A stretch of DNA of 64,000 bases from Ananas comosus (Eukaryota; Streptophyta; Magnoliopsida; Poales; Bromeliaceae). The notes under the pieces are model-generated. The model had not been told where the DNA came from. It searched no databases and worked only from the letters and a program-made list of their open reading frames with translations. The stretch is taken from the NCBI RefSeq assembly GCF_001540865.1, contig NC_033632.1, positions 8,477,811 to 8,541,810 of the forward strand. The letters run 5' to 3'. How positions within the stretch are numbered: position 1 is the first letter of the stretch; each line of letters starts with the position of its first letter. Shown piece by piece: positions 10,702-21,746 of this stretch. The position numbers and the translations under genes were made by a program.

Positions 10702-10704
<3 letters not shown>
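10489..10704 (+). mobile_element. TIR MITE next to (CT)n
   Basis: The left end TTGAGCTAGAATACTTTTAG and the right end GAGTATTCTACCTCAAC are inverted repeats. The interior carries words shared with family 1 (TTTAGCTCTTAGATCTACTC). It is directly followed by a (CT)n microsatellite instead of TA. Confidence 0.6.
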
Positions 10705-10743
<39 letters not shown>

Positions 10744-10768
10744 NNNNNNNNNNNNNNNNNNNNNNNNN

Positions 10769-10804
<36 letters not shown>
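10705..10804. repeat. (CT)n and (TA)n microsatellites around a 25-N gap
   Basis: A CT tract of ~20 units ends at 10743, a 25-N gap fills 10744-10768, and a TA tract follows to 10804. The gap size is a placeholder and the repeat lengths are not reliable. Confidence 0.9.
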
Positions 10805-10812
<8 letters not shown>

Positions 10813-11035
10813 GTTGCTATTTAGCTAGCTAGCTATGTACGGGGGAACTCCCTTTTACTGCAAGTACTTGATATGTATATGAAAGAGACCACCACCACCA
10901 CCACCACCGCCCCAACCGCCAAAATCATCTCCTATTATTATTATTGTTATTATTATTTAACCTTAGAAGCCAAGCTTTGCATTACACCTGAGAGAAATAG
11001 CAATCGACCGAGTTCACACTACCCGGTCGAGTTCA

Positions 11036-11057
11036 TCGATCGATCGATCGATCGATC
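11036..11057. repeat. (ATCG)n tetranucleotide repeat
   Basis: About five ATCG units roughly 175 bases upstream of the polygalacturonase start codon, just before its TATA-like box. Confidence 0.8.
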
Positions 11058-11072
11058 TCATAAAATGCATAA

Positions 11073-11080
11073 TATAAATA
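11073..11080 (+). promoter_or_regulatory. Probable TATA box of the polygalacturonase gene
   Basis: TATAAATA lies about 150 bases upstream of the ATG at 11229, giving a plausible 5' leader of ~120 bases. No closer TATA-like match was seen. The assignment is by position and sequence only. Confidence 0.5.
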
Positions 11081-11228
11081 CGAGCTAGTGATCAGTCGCA
11101 TAAATTACCAGGCCAGCTTGTACATCTAGAGAGCACCGTACCTGGAGTTCCACGGCCCCGCAGGAGATCGAGAGAACACAAATTAATTAATTAAGCACAC
11201 GCATAATTAAAGATAGAAGATCGGGATC

Positions 11229-12705
11229 ATGAAGACAAGAGCGACGCAGAGTCTCACGAAATTTGTAGTCCTGTTATTGGCCGTGTTGGCGAAGACGGGA
11301 GCTGATTATCGTGCAACTAGTGGTGAAGATCACATCCGACGTCCGTGGAGAGGCAGCGATGGTGAAGAGGAGCAACGGGTCGTGGAAGAAGCAGCAGGAG
11401 ACGAACATGATCATCATCCGTGGTGGGATGATGAAAATGATCATCTGAAGGCGCTAATGTTGTGGGGTAGCGAACGGGTGGGTAGGATCCCGGTGAACGT
11501 CGATAGCTTTGACGCAGTCGGGGATGGCGTCGCGGATGACACCCGGGTAATTAATTTTTATCTCCTAGATTTTTTTGCACGCGCTACCTAGCAAGCTGCT
11601 TAACAATTCTATCAGCATTAATTGCAGATCAATAATGTATAGCAATTTATTTCTATTTCTATATATATCAACAACAATGCTCACCTTGTGTGCATGGCCG
11701 GGAGAAAGAAATTCATCGATCGTTAGTTTCTAGCTGCTTTTTTCTTTTTTTTAAAAAAAAATCTATTTAGACTTTCAAACGCTTGCTTACCTTAATTTAA
11801 TTGCATCTTTGTACAGAAATATTAATTATGTTCAAAAAGAGAACAAGGGAGAGGATATATATAATCTAGCTAGCTAGTTGGGAAAATTGGGAGGAAATTT
11901 GGGGGCACAATTGGGTGACGATGGCGTATGCATGTCAGCATGTATCCCCAGCCCCTTCTCAACTATGGAAATATTGCCTTCATGCAGTACACCCGGTCTA
12001 TATATAAATATGTTTTATTATATACACTAAATTTATTTCTTAATAATTAATATTATATAATTAAAATTTAATTTGACAGATGCGATATGCACTAATATTA
12101 ATTATTAATATATAAAAGCCTATGCAAAACATTAGAAGTCCACACACTTGTAAAATATATAATTTTCCTGATTTGAAAGATCTCCTAGATCTGCTTGCAA
12201 ATGTAATTACATATATATATATGAATTTATTTTCAGCCGTTCAATTTGTAGACTAACTTGTTTGATAGGTAAATGATATCGAAAAATTATGAAATTTAGT
12301 TTCTAAATACTTTCAATGGTATAGATCAAGGTCTAACGAGCCGATCGTCGATTTGGAAGCCGCATCATCGAAACAACTTGTACACGGAGCGCTCCGTGCT
12401 ACCGATAGTATAGTAGCCTAGTTCATATATATATATAGTATATAATATATATATACTATATATATATGTTACGTACGGTACGTTTGTGTTATATATATAT
12501 ATACCTGAAAGATAAGCTGTTTCCCTGCAAGGCCTCTAAATTTGGTGGCGTTCACTTTGTAATGCGCCCTTCGGCACCAAAAAAACCGCGTTGTCCAAAG
12601 AGCACGCTTTGTCCCAACCCTTACAAATGCCTGCGAGAATATTTGTGCGTACTTGTAGGAAAAACAATACAGTCCAAATGACGTACGATGATCTTCAATA
12701 ATTAC

Positions 12706-12791
<86 letters not shown>

Positions 12792-13420
12792 AGCAGATCT
12801 AAGAGATCTTTCAAATCAGGAAAATTATACATTTTACAAGTGTGTGGACTTCTAATGTTTTGCAATAGGCTTTTTATATATTAATAATTAATATTAGTGC
12901 ATATCGCATCTGTCAAATTAAATTTTAATTATATAATATTAATTATTAAAAATAAATTTAGTGTATTAATAACATATTTATATATAGACCGGTGTACTGC
13001 ATGAAGGCAATATTTCCATAGTTGAGAAGGGGCTGGGGATACATGCTGACATGCATACGCCATCGTCACCTCCAATTGTGCCCCAAATTTCCTCCCAAAT
13101 TTTCCCAACTAGCTAGCTAGATTATATATATTCCTCTCCTTGTTCTCTTTTGAACATAATTAATATTTCTGTACAAAGATGCAATTAAATTAAGGTAAGC
13201 AAGCGTTTGAAAGTCTAAATAGATTTTTTTTTAAAAAAAGAAAAAAGCAGCTAGAAANNNNNNNNNNNNNNNNNNNNNNNNNCTTCGGGGCACCAAAAAA
13301 CCGCGTTGTCCAAAGAGCACGCTTTGTCCCAAGCCCTTACAAATGCCTGCGAGAATATTTGTCGTACTTGTGGAAAACAAATACAGTCCAAATGACGTAC
13401 GATGATTCTTCAATAATTAA

Positions 13421-13468
<48 letters not shown>

Positions 13469-14543
13469 ATATATTAATATATAATAATATACAAAAATGA
13501 TGATAAAAGATTTAAATTCAAGATCAGATATACTGATCTTACTCTAAATAATGAAAAGAATTTTTTATAAAATTTTCATCGCATTTGGATTGTTTTACAC
13601 CGTTAAACTCATAAACACACCACATCGGCCATTAAAATTGTCAATTTTGAGATCTTTTGATCACTAGTCAAATGATATCGAAAAAATCTGAAATTTAGTT
13701 TCCAAATACTTTCAATAGTGTAGATCAAGTTTAACGGAGCCGATCGTCGATTTGGAAGCCGCATCATCGAAAACAACTTGGTAGCACGGAGCGCTCCGTG
13801 CTACCGATAGCATAGTAGCCGGACTCTATATATATATATATATATATAGTGTGTGTGTGTGTGTATATATATATTATTCCCGCATATTGAAATTCACTAG
13901 CTGCTCTCCTCTAGATGCATGGTTAATTTATTAATTAATTATGAATTCTGAACGTACGTACGTGCATGGGAATAAATGCATTTGGGGTGAAACGCGCGCG
14001 TGCATTGGTGCGTACGTTCGTACATATATATGTATATATAGGTGCAAGGAACGATAATTGCGCCGGAGGAGCCGAAGCAATGGGACCCGAAGAATCCACG
14101 AGCATGGCTCGTCTTCTCCAAGCTGACGGGGATCAGGATTCAAGGGGGCGGCACCATTGACGGCTCAGGCACTAAATGGTGGGCCTCCTCCTGCAAGATC
14201 AACAAGACCAATGTAATTAATTAATTAATTAATTAGCTTCATCTCTAGTTAATTCCCTAGCTATATAGCTATTTCACTGCAATTAATTAATTAATTAATG
14301 TCTAATAATCTGCGCGCAGATATGCCGTATGATTTATATGTATATGTATATATAGTTTGATCTCACTGACTTTTTTTTTTATCTTAATTCCATCCTTGTT
14401 GCGATATTGCAGCCTTGCCGAGAGGCCCCAACGGTAAGCATCTCTTACACCTGCCAAAATTGGCCCGAGGAACGTATGTCAAAAGCTTCTTAACAGTAAG
14501 ATACGTAATATTAATATTAAGTACATGCATGCATGTCAACATC

Positions 14544-14575
<32 letters not shown>

Positions 14576-14604
14576 NNNNNNNNNNNNNNNNNNNNNNNNN
14601 TATC

Positions 14605-14641
<37 letters not shown>

Positions 14642-17600
14642 TCCAACGTAGGGAGAATTTCATCTCCTCATTAGCTAGCTAATACAAATTAAATGGTGGT
14701 CCCCATCCCTTCCCCCCATTATGCTACAATACAACAATATTGTATCTCCTATTTATATTCTCTGTTAAGGCTGCCTTTGGTTCACGAATAATAAATATTG
14801 AAATAAGTCTTTTTATCTCTAAAATAGCTTATACTATTTCAGAATAATTCAGAGTAAAACTAAAATTATGTTTAGTTTGTAATAATGCTAATTTCAGGAA
14901 TAACTGAAGTTATGTTTGGTTAATTTTATAAAATAGTAAAAGATAGTGGAAAGAAGTGATGGTTGAATTTGATAGTAAATTTAATTTAATAAAATTAATA
15001 ATTTGTTATAAAAAATGTTATTATTATATTTAACAAAATAATTTATTATAAATTAATAATTTAATAAAAATATTTTATATAAAAATATTTTTTTTTTCAA
15101 ATTCTACTTAAAATTAAATTTAATAAAAAATAATTTATTATAATATATAAGATATTATTTCTATATAATTTAGTTTTAATGTAATTTCTTCTAATCTTAA
15201 TAAAGCTTAGAAATAAATCTTGGAATAGCGCTATTCCGCTAAAAGGGTGGAATAATTTATCCCAAACTATTCCGGGTTTTATCCCGGCCAAAAAATATTC
15301 TATTTTGTGGAGTAGCTAGCGGCGATAACTTTCGTTATCTCTGCTTTATCCGCGAACAAAACGGGGCTTAATTACGAAATTACTATCTAAACTGATTGTA
15401 CCCATATCTCTTATACGCTACACCATATATTTTGTGATGAATCCTAAAATTAAATTTTATTTGACAGAAATAAATCCATCTAGAAAAAATATTCCAAAGA
15501 TTTGGAGACCTATAAATTAGAAGTCAAATAATTTTCAAAATTAATCATGTATAAAGAGACATCTTACAATTAATGAGAACTTAATTAATTTTTAAAATTC
15601 ATAATTTTTAACATATAGATATTTTAAATAGTGTGTAACACATCAAATAAATTAGATTTTAATTTTGAGGCATTAAAAAAAATCTTTTTATAAAATATAC
15701 TTTTACCTTCTCTGGTACTGCTACCTAATTGGAGAGGCGCTATGGCCAAAACACTCTAAAGTTGGGTACATATATATCTTACACTCAGTCCATTAAAAGG
15801 CTATTAATTTCCTACTTATGACATCAATTTTTTTTATTTTTACTAAAAATTATTTGAATTTTTATAAATCTTATGATTGGAGTGTAAAATTAATTTATAC
15901 TCAATTTTTGGTGTGTACAAGTAGAATTTTAAGGTGCATATAAACCACCTTAACTATAGCTCATTTTCAAATGCTCCCTTAACTTCAACATTTTTTTTTT
16001 TTTTTTTTGTTTACACTTCACTAACTTTTGATTTTTTCTAATTAAACTATTTTAGTTATATAGTTGAAAATTTTATTTAATGCAGTTGTTAGCTGTTAGT
16101 CATTCCTATATTATTTGTTAAATAATTATGAAAACCAGTATATTTGATAAAATCATAAGTAAATTTAATAAAATGATTAATTTTTTTGACTAAAGTTACT
16201 AGTTTTTTAAAAAATAAAAGTTAAAATGATCTCAGTAAAAATAAATAAATTAATTAAAGTTCAAATGACATATAGTTGAGGAATCTTTACATACAATATT
16301 TTAACCAAAAAAAATAGGTACTTGCACATCAACACATAGAGTGTAAATCTTATACCTGTAAATATTCAAAGGCTAATGTTTATTTGCTAGTTTTATCATC
16401 CCTTTTTTTAATTGTAAAATAATTGCAATAATTAATAACTAAGGTCAAGTAATAAAACTACTAAATTTAATAAAATTTTCAAGTAAAGTGACTAAATTAA
16501 TTGAAGTCCAAAATATAGAAAGTTTGAGAGGGGCAACTTCAAAAATGAGTGACCGATGTCAAAAACGTGCATTCTAGCCCTTTTCTTTTTCTGAAATACT
16601 GTCGCCACAATTGAAGTTGGTTGGTGCCACGTGGACCCTATCAAATAGGGTTATTTGTAGAGGGGCAGAAATTGTCTACTCCTTTTATTTGGGAAAGAGA
16701 GGATAGTCATGACTTGTTTAACCGGTCTCTAGCCTAAATAGACAATTATACCCTTCATAAGATGACTACTACCTATTTTGAAATACTTCGAGTACGGAAA
16801 CGCAACACTACTCTATTTTTATTATTTTTTTGTTATTTGGAATAGAAACATGTCAACATCTAGATCTATGCTAAAGGAGGTATTATTGCTAATTGGATAT
16901 ATGGAGTTTTAGTTTAATGTGGAATGAATTTGAGGGAATCAAATTGCAAAATGAGCTCCTTATGCCAACTAATTATTGAATGAGCCAATCAAGCCCAATA
17001 ATGAAGAGACATAATAAATCCCAAATTTTAAGCAGATGATGGATAGGATATATAATCATGAAAAGGAGGGTGTGCTTTGATTGTCACAGGCATTTAGCAT
17101 TGATTCAAGCTCAGGGGTACGAATAAGGGATCTCACCATACAGAACGCTCAGCAAATGCACTTTACTATCTCTCGTTCCGATACTATAAGAGTTTCTGGC
17201 GTGCGGATACGCTCTCCCCGAGATAGCCCCAATACGGACGGCATTCACATTAGCGACTCCACCAACATTGCCATCCAGAATTGCCGGATCGGGACAGGTA
17301 TGCACAATTGTCTGAAGAGTCTTGTTTATACTGATGATAAAAAATTTGGCACACAAGTGATAAATTGACAACAAACTTGAAAGTTCAAAACATATAACTA
17401 GACAAAGATATGAACGAAGACATAACAAATTAACCTATCTAGTCACATTAACAACAAAATCAAATATCGTCTTAAAAAGGGCCGGCCACTTGTAAATTTC
17501 TTATGCTATATTTACCATATTTTCTAGCCAACATTAATTACTCGCATGCTCCTATGTTTTTCGCAAATTACTTACTTTTTAACATGTCTATAACCCTTCA

Positions 17601-20464
17601 CTAGGCAGAGGATACACCATGCATTGACGAGCTCAACAAATTCACGTTGCTTTCCCTACCTATTGCCCTTCGTTGTAGTCTGTCTTTTGGCATTCTTCAT
17701 ACAGATCAACTTCTATTTTGATGCAGGTTTAGATATTTTAAACTAACACATCCTAGATATGTATGTTGCAATTAATGAAAAAATCTAATGAGAGCAAATT
17801 TGTCAACAATTAATGCAATAATATCACTAAACATAAGTTACAAGAGTACTTAATTAAAACTCCGTTATTTGCTCTTGCTCGGTATGCCTTATATACATAT
17901 TGTGTACAATATATTTACGGCTATCTGTGTTTGTATTTGTTGCTATACAGCAAGAAACCTCTTGTAATGCTTTACTATTTAGTATAATATATTTACTGAA
18001 AAAAAAAAGATTGTGCATTAAATACGCAACAAAATTTTCTTATTAAATAGGGGATGATTGCATCTCGATTGTGAATGGTAGCTCTACTATTAAGATGAAG
18101 AACATTGATTGCGGCCCTGGGCACGGTATCAGGTAATTTATCCTTCTCATAAACAAACATATAAAAATAAAGCAAGAGAAGGAGATTTACTTACTTGACA
18201 AAATAAATGTATATAGATCTGGAAGAGAAGCACTCAGAGCTGATCTTCGAACCCCTAAAATTCTTCGATGATGTTCGAAACTCGTTATATTTACAACATA
18301 CATACATTTAATCTTTATTTGATGTTAGCATAGGGAGCTTGGGAAAGGACAACACAGCAGCAACAGTGACAGGCGTCGTCTTGGACACTGCAACACTTAC
18401 GGAGACTTCAAATGGCCTAAGAATCAAGACTTGGCAGGTATATATATATATATATACACACACACAACACGTACAATTAACTGTAACCTTCCTTCCTAGC
18501 TAGGCCAAAAACTTCACTTTTGAAGATGTGTTTTTTCGAATAGCCAATGGATTTGGTCAATCAAAAATTGTGTAGATGTTTGATGGGATATGCTTGGTAA
18601 AACTATTGTATAATTGGATTATAATTTTGGATAAACAGGGGGGATCGGGTTACGTGAAATCAGTGCGCTTCGAGAATGTGAAGATGAATGATGTTGAGAA
18701 CCCGATAATCATCGACCAATTTTATTGTGATTCTATGACGCGATGCAAGAACCAGGTACATATTGATCAGATTCTTTAGTTGCGAATGATCGATGACCGA
18801 GAGATTGTATATCATGATATGCTCCAATACATGGAACATGATAATTAAGTTTAGTATCTGTTGCATCCTTGCTAGCTATAGCTAGTGGGTAATAATCTTG
18901 AACTTGCCATTGAAAAGTAAGGTAATTGGTAGAACGTACAATTAGTAACGAAACAACCAAAATCTATTGGATAGGCTATCGTAATTCAAACACATGATTA
19001 AAATCAAGCTTGAAAATTCCTAATCTCGATCATCGTTGTTAATGAATTTTTAAATGCTTAATCCTGCAGACAATTAATGTACATAAATCGAGAAAATTAG
19101 GGAAGGCATTTTATAGGGCAATTATTTTCTAGACTATATATATATATATATATATATATAGTGCTATATATTACCTAACAATCAAACTGTAGTGAGTGCT
19201 AGCTACTTATAATTAGACAATCATCGATTTCACAAAAGTGTCCTAAATTAGATTCGACACAATTTTTTTTTTTTAATTTTTTTAATTTTTTTTTTTTTTT
19301 AANTAATTATAGAATATCTAAATCGACGATTGACTACGTTAAATTTGATTACACTGTTATAAATATTTAAAAACTAAATTTCAATATTTTTTCTATATTA
19401 TTTAATTAGTTATCAAAAGTCTCAAAAATTCAATTATTTTAATGGCTGATACGAAACTATTACAAATTTGACGTAGAAATATTGAATTTTGGTGAAAATC
19501 TTCATACATTTTTTTTTTAACTATTGAAAGTAAGATCAATACCTTCTATCTAAAATTTAAATCTTCTACCATCACGTTTTACTAAATTTTTATTTCAGCC
19601 GTTCATTTTGAAATTACTCTATCATGAGAAAGATGACGTCAAAACTTATAAAATTTGACTTCTAAATTATTCAAATAGTGTATATACCAAGTTTAATGGA
19701 GCTAATTATCAATTCATATATCCCATGATTGAAAAATAAAGTGGAAGCACGGAGGTCTCTGTGCTTCTGAAAAGATAGTAGCCTCACTCGAGCTAGGGTG
19801 CTATTACAAGTATGGACGCCACTGTAGTTTCAAGTTATTTTCGATGATTGGATATTCAAATCGATGATCCACTCCATTAGGCTTGATTTTGAGTATTTGA
19901 AGTATCTAGAAAACAAACTTTTTAATTTTTAATATTAATTACCTAGTGATCGAGAGGGCTCGAAATAAATAATTTTCATGAATGATGTGAATCGTTTGCA
20001 AGTTTAGCAATGTAAAAATATCGACATATATAAGTGTTGTTACATTTTATTATTAAATGTTAATTCTTTTATCATAACATTTGCATTGAAGATGACATAA
20101 CCAATACTTGCATTCCTATAACCTATGCACGTNATGTATATGATGTTCCTTGTTTATTTTATTTCTTCAGACATCAGCGGTAAAGATAAGCCAAGTCATG
20201 TACAAGAATATAAGTGGTACCTCAAGGAGTCCTAGTGCCATGAAATTTGCTTGCAGCGATACAGTACCATGTAGCAACATTGTGCTAAACAATATTAACC
20301 TAGAGACAGAAAATGGTAACGCGGAAACATTTTGCAACTGTGCTATGGGATTTGACTACGGATTTGTGCGACCTGCTGCAGACTGTTTGAAAAACACGGC
20401 TTGTGATGGGTCAAGGGATTACAAGCAAAAGGAAACTCGTAAAATTCTTCATACAGAGCTATAA
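11229..20464 (+). CDS. Polygalacturonase (GH28), multi-exon; exon 2 displaced
   Basis: Secreted pectinase that hydrolyses alpha-1,4 galacturonosyl bonds of cell-wall homogalacturonan. Exons inferred from GT-AG borders: 11229-11546, [exon 2 on the opposite strand, see 12505-12630], 14042-14212, 14413-14433 (21 nt), 17090-17297, 18051-18132, 18329-18437, 18639-18755, 20171-20464. Phases agree throughout (for example GTG|DDC across introns 5 and 6 of this list). The start MKTRATQ precedes a hydrophobic signal peptide (FVVLLLAVLA) and an acidic, His-rich propeptide-like stretch. All four GH28 motifs are present: SPNTDG, GDDC, CGPGHGIS and RIK. The C-terminus has FACSDTVPCSNIVL and a Cys-rich tail. 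Total is ~480 residues, normal for plant enzymes with an N-terminal extension. The gene is probably functional in reality; as assembled it cannot be spliced correctly because exon 2 is inverted. Introns carry MITEs and a copia LTR end. Confidence 0.9.
11727..12199 (+). repeat. Left arm of ~470-bp inverted duplication
   Basis: This part of polygalacturonase intron 1 reappears almost unchanged as the reverse complement at 12788-13257, which ends at a 25-N gap. Differences are a few bases and single-base indels, more like sequencing or haplotype differences than old divergence. Confidence 0.88.
12238..12425 (+). mobile_element. TA-flanked MITE right portion (short copy)
   Basis: It matches the right portion of the element at 13490-13826 (AAATGATATCGAAAAATTAT, GAGCCGATCGTCGATTTGGA, CGGAGCGCTCCGTGCTACCG) in the same orientation and is followed by a TA tract. 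It lies next to the duplicated intron segment, so it may be an assembly duplicate of that element. Confidence 0.6.
12505..12630 (-). CDS. Polygalacturonase exon 2, inverted (copy A)
   Basis: On the minus strand, a splice acceptor (CTCGCAG) is followed by 126 bases that read as the missing second exon of GH28 genes, then a GTATAT donor. It begins AFV, as expected after the exon 1 ending DDTR, and its later part includes HYKVNATKFRG, the usual sequence before exon 3 (VQGTIIAPEEP). Compared with copy B it lacks one C in the AFVRAW region and has one extra T in a T-run, so the middle is out of frame. It lies on the strand opposite to every other exon of the gene. Confidence 0.8.
12708..12787. repeat. 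(TA)n tract between exon 2 copy A and the inverted arm
   Basis: Impure TA repeat of ~80 bases. It forms the hinge between inverted exon 2 and the right arm of the inverted duplication, and is a likely place for mis-joining. Confidence 0.85.
12788..13257 (-). repeat. Right arm of ~470-bp inverted duplication
   Basis: Reverse complement of intron 1 sequence 11727-12199. It stops exactly at the gap 13258-13282. Read with inverted exon 2, the whole block 12505-13257 looks like one contig (intron 1 plus exon 2) placed backwards. Confidence 0.88.
13258..13282. other. Assembly gap, 25 N
   Basis: Fixed-size gap that cuts through the second copy of polygalacturonase exon 2. Confidence 0.99.
13283..13346 (-). 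CDS. Polygalacturonase exon 2, inverted (copy B, truncated by gap)
   Basis: A 64-base second copy of the start of exon 2 on the minus strand, after an acceptor at 13347-13348. Unlike copy A it reads cleanly in frame: AFVRAWDKACSLDNAVFLVP, the expected GH28 sequence after DDTR. The gap removes its 3' part. It shows that copy A's frameshifts are not a necessary feature of the gene. Confidence 0.8.
13427..13489. repeat. (TA)n microsatellite
   Basis: TA-rich tract of ~60 bases marking the left flank of the MITE at 13490-13826. Confidence 0.85.
13490..13826 (+). mobile_element. TA-flanked MITE with 26-bp terminal palindrome
   Basis: A non-coding element between TA tracts. Its right end contains a perfect 26-bp palindrome at 13780-13805 (GGTAGCACGGAGC and its complement with no loop), followed by GATAGCATAGTAGCCGG. 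It shares internal blocks with 9370-9630, 12238-12425 and 19307-20034. The left end is not clearly defined. Confidence 0.65.
14213..14412 (+). other. Short polygalacturonase intron
   Basis: A 200-base intron with GTAATT donor and TTGCAG acceptor. It contains (TTAA)n-like runs, and separates the GSGTKWW exon from the 21-nt exon PCREAPT. Confidence 0.75.
14434..17089 (+). other. Large polygalacturonase intron with gap and MITE
   Basis: A 2.66-kb intron between the 21-nt exon and the AFSIDSSSG exon. It contains a T-run, a 25-N gap (14576-14600), a TA tract (14601-14640), and a probable MITE at 14767-15366 whose ends GGCTGCCTTTGGTTCACG and CGCGAACAAAACGGGGCT are roughly inverted. The remainder to 17 kb is AT-rich without recognisable features. 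Confidence 0.65.
19307..20034 (+). mobile_element. Diverged TA-flanked MITE copies
   Basis: A GGAAGCACGGAG...CTCTGTGCTTC hairpin near 19743-19768 and GATAGTAGCC mark one right end. A second copy begins around 19790 (GGTGCTATTACAAGTATGG, TTCAAGTTATTTTCGATGAT). Both are much more diverged than the copies at 8-14 kb. Confidence 0.5.
20035..20132 (+). mobile_element. Copia LTR head inside polygalacturonase intron
   Basis: Starts TGTTGTTACATTTTATTATT, identical to the 3' LTR start at 28882 of the copia element downstream, and stops at a single N. The five bases before it are ATAAG. The same five bases follow the LTR tail at 31683, suggesting they are the two ends of one insertion. Confidence 0.7.
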
Positions 20465-21016
20465 CGTGTTATCTAGCTAGCCTATAAGAATTGAGTTATA
20501 AGAATTGAGTGATAAATGAAAACTATTATGATATACAGGTAAACGCTACGTGTTGTCTATAATTTGAGATAATATATATTCCGGAAGATCTAGAAACTTG
20601 AAAGTCTCCAAGTTAATTTGAAGGATAACATGCGTATATAATACTAGCAACCTTAATTTGTTTACGTAGCCAACTAATTTAATTTGAAGGATTTCTCTTA
20701 TTACCATTAATTGTATTCTTGCATGCGCGCATTATGACTAAGAGCATCATCAATCTTTATTTTTCGTGCTCTGCAAGTTTAAAATTTCGAGGCTTGCTCA
20801 ATTTAATAATAGCACTCAATAAGTCAAATGACAATATTAAATTGAATTGACAAAGTTAAATGCAGTAAAAGAATTTCTATTATTTCGTGTTAACCGTGCA
20901 TAAGCAAAAATCAAGCACAAATTATGCCGAGGGAATTTGATCCTTTTTGTTGAACTGTATTTTCCAAAAAATCTTAGCGACAGACTTTACAACCCTACCC
21001 CGATCTCCTGGTCTAC
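20465..21016. other. Polygalacturonase 3' flank, gene-free
   Basis: Likely 3' untranslated region and AT-rich flank. No further gene or repeat boundary is recognised. Confidence 0.55.
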
Positions 21017-21033
21017 AATACTGTAGGCCGGAT

Positions 21034-21190
21034 ACTGACCGTCCCTAGAGCAAGTGGTAATTAAAGGGCTTGATGGTTGATACCTGAAGTCCCAATTTCG
21101 AATCCTAGTTGATTCACATTTTTAGCTAAGTTTATTTTTAAATGAAATAAACGAAGCGGGTAGCGTGCTACCTATCTCTCAAAAAAAAAA
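21034..21190 (+). mobile_element. tRNA-derived SINE with 17-bp TSD
   Basis: A 157-bp element with an internal RNA polymerase III promoter: box A-like CTAGAGCAAGTGG near 21045 and box B-like TTTCGAATCC near 21107. It has a conserved body (GCTAAGTTTATTTTTAAATG), a CTACCTATCTCTC end and a poly(A) tail. It is bounded by perfect 17-bp direct repeats AATACTGTAGGCCGGAT at 21017-21033 and 21191-21207. The box match explains why it looks superficially like a tRNA gene. Confidence 0.9.
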
Positions 21191-21520
21191 AATACTGTAG
21201 GCCGGATCACTTTACTAATCTATGTTTCAACATGTAATTATTTGGCAATATATGAGTGTCTTTGAGTTTGCTAATGAGGACCTACTGTTGATCGATGTGC
21301 TCTTTAAACTAGTCATGTAATAACCCAATGACTCATAAAAGCATCGTAAATTAGGATAACAAACAAAATTACTATGGAATCAAGTCATTCTTTATTGCAT
21401 TTTACATACTTTATAATTGAGCTAAAGCTAACTTAAAGACTTAAAATTCTTATATGCACTTTGTATTTGTGTACTTACTAACATTCATATGATGAAATAG
21501 CTAAGATAATGCGATGTCCC

Positions 21521-21730
21521 ACTTTCCAGGAAGTCACCCATCATAGAACTATTCTAGTCCTAACACACTTAACTATCTTAACCTTTCAGACTTAAACCTG
21601 TCACACTCCAATTCCATAGCGGAAAACTTTCCAGGAAGTGACCCATCATAGAACTATTCTAGTCTTAACACACTTAACCATCTTAACCTTTCAGACTTAA
21701 CCTGTCACACTCCAATTTCATAGCGGAAAC
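21521..21730. repeat. Two-copy tandem repeat, 105-bp unit
   Basis: Copies 21521-21625 and 21626-21730 differ at only a few positions. Each starts ACTTTCCAGGAAGT and ends in CATAGCGGAAA. It lies directly before a gypsy-type LTR and may be part of retroelement sequence. Confidence 0.85.
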
Positions 21731-21746
21731 CACGAGAATGACAACA

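Larger units (their letters stand above)
18756..20170 (+). other. Last polygalacturonase intron, carrying TE fragments
   Basis: It contains a TA tract (19134-19160), an A/T run with a single N (19303), diverged TA-flanked MITE sequence (19307-20034), and the first 98 bases of a copia LTR (20035-20132) cut by a single N at 20133. The true intron is probably longer than shown. Confidence 0.7.

Noticed and set aside
21034..21190. Possible tRNA gene
   Set aside because: Box A/B-like sequences are present but there is no cloverleaf; the poly(A) end and 17-bp target duplications show a SINE.
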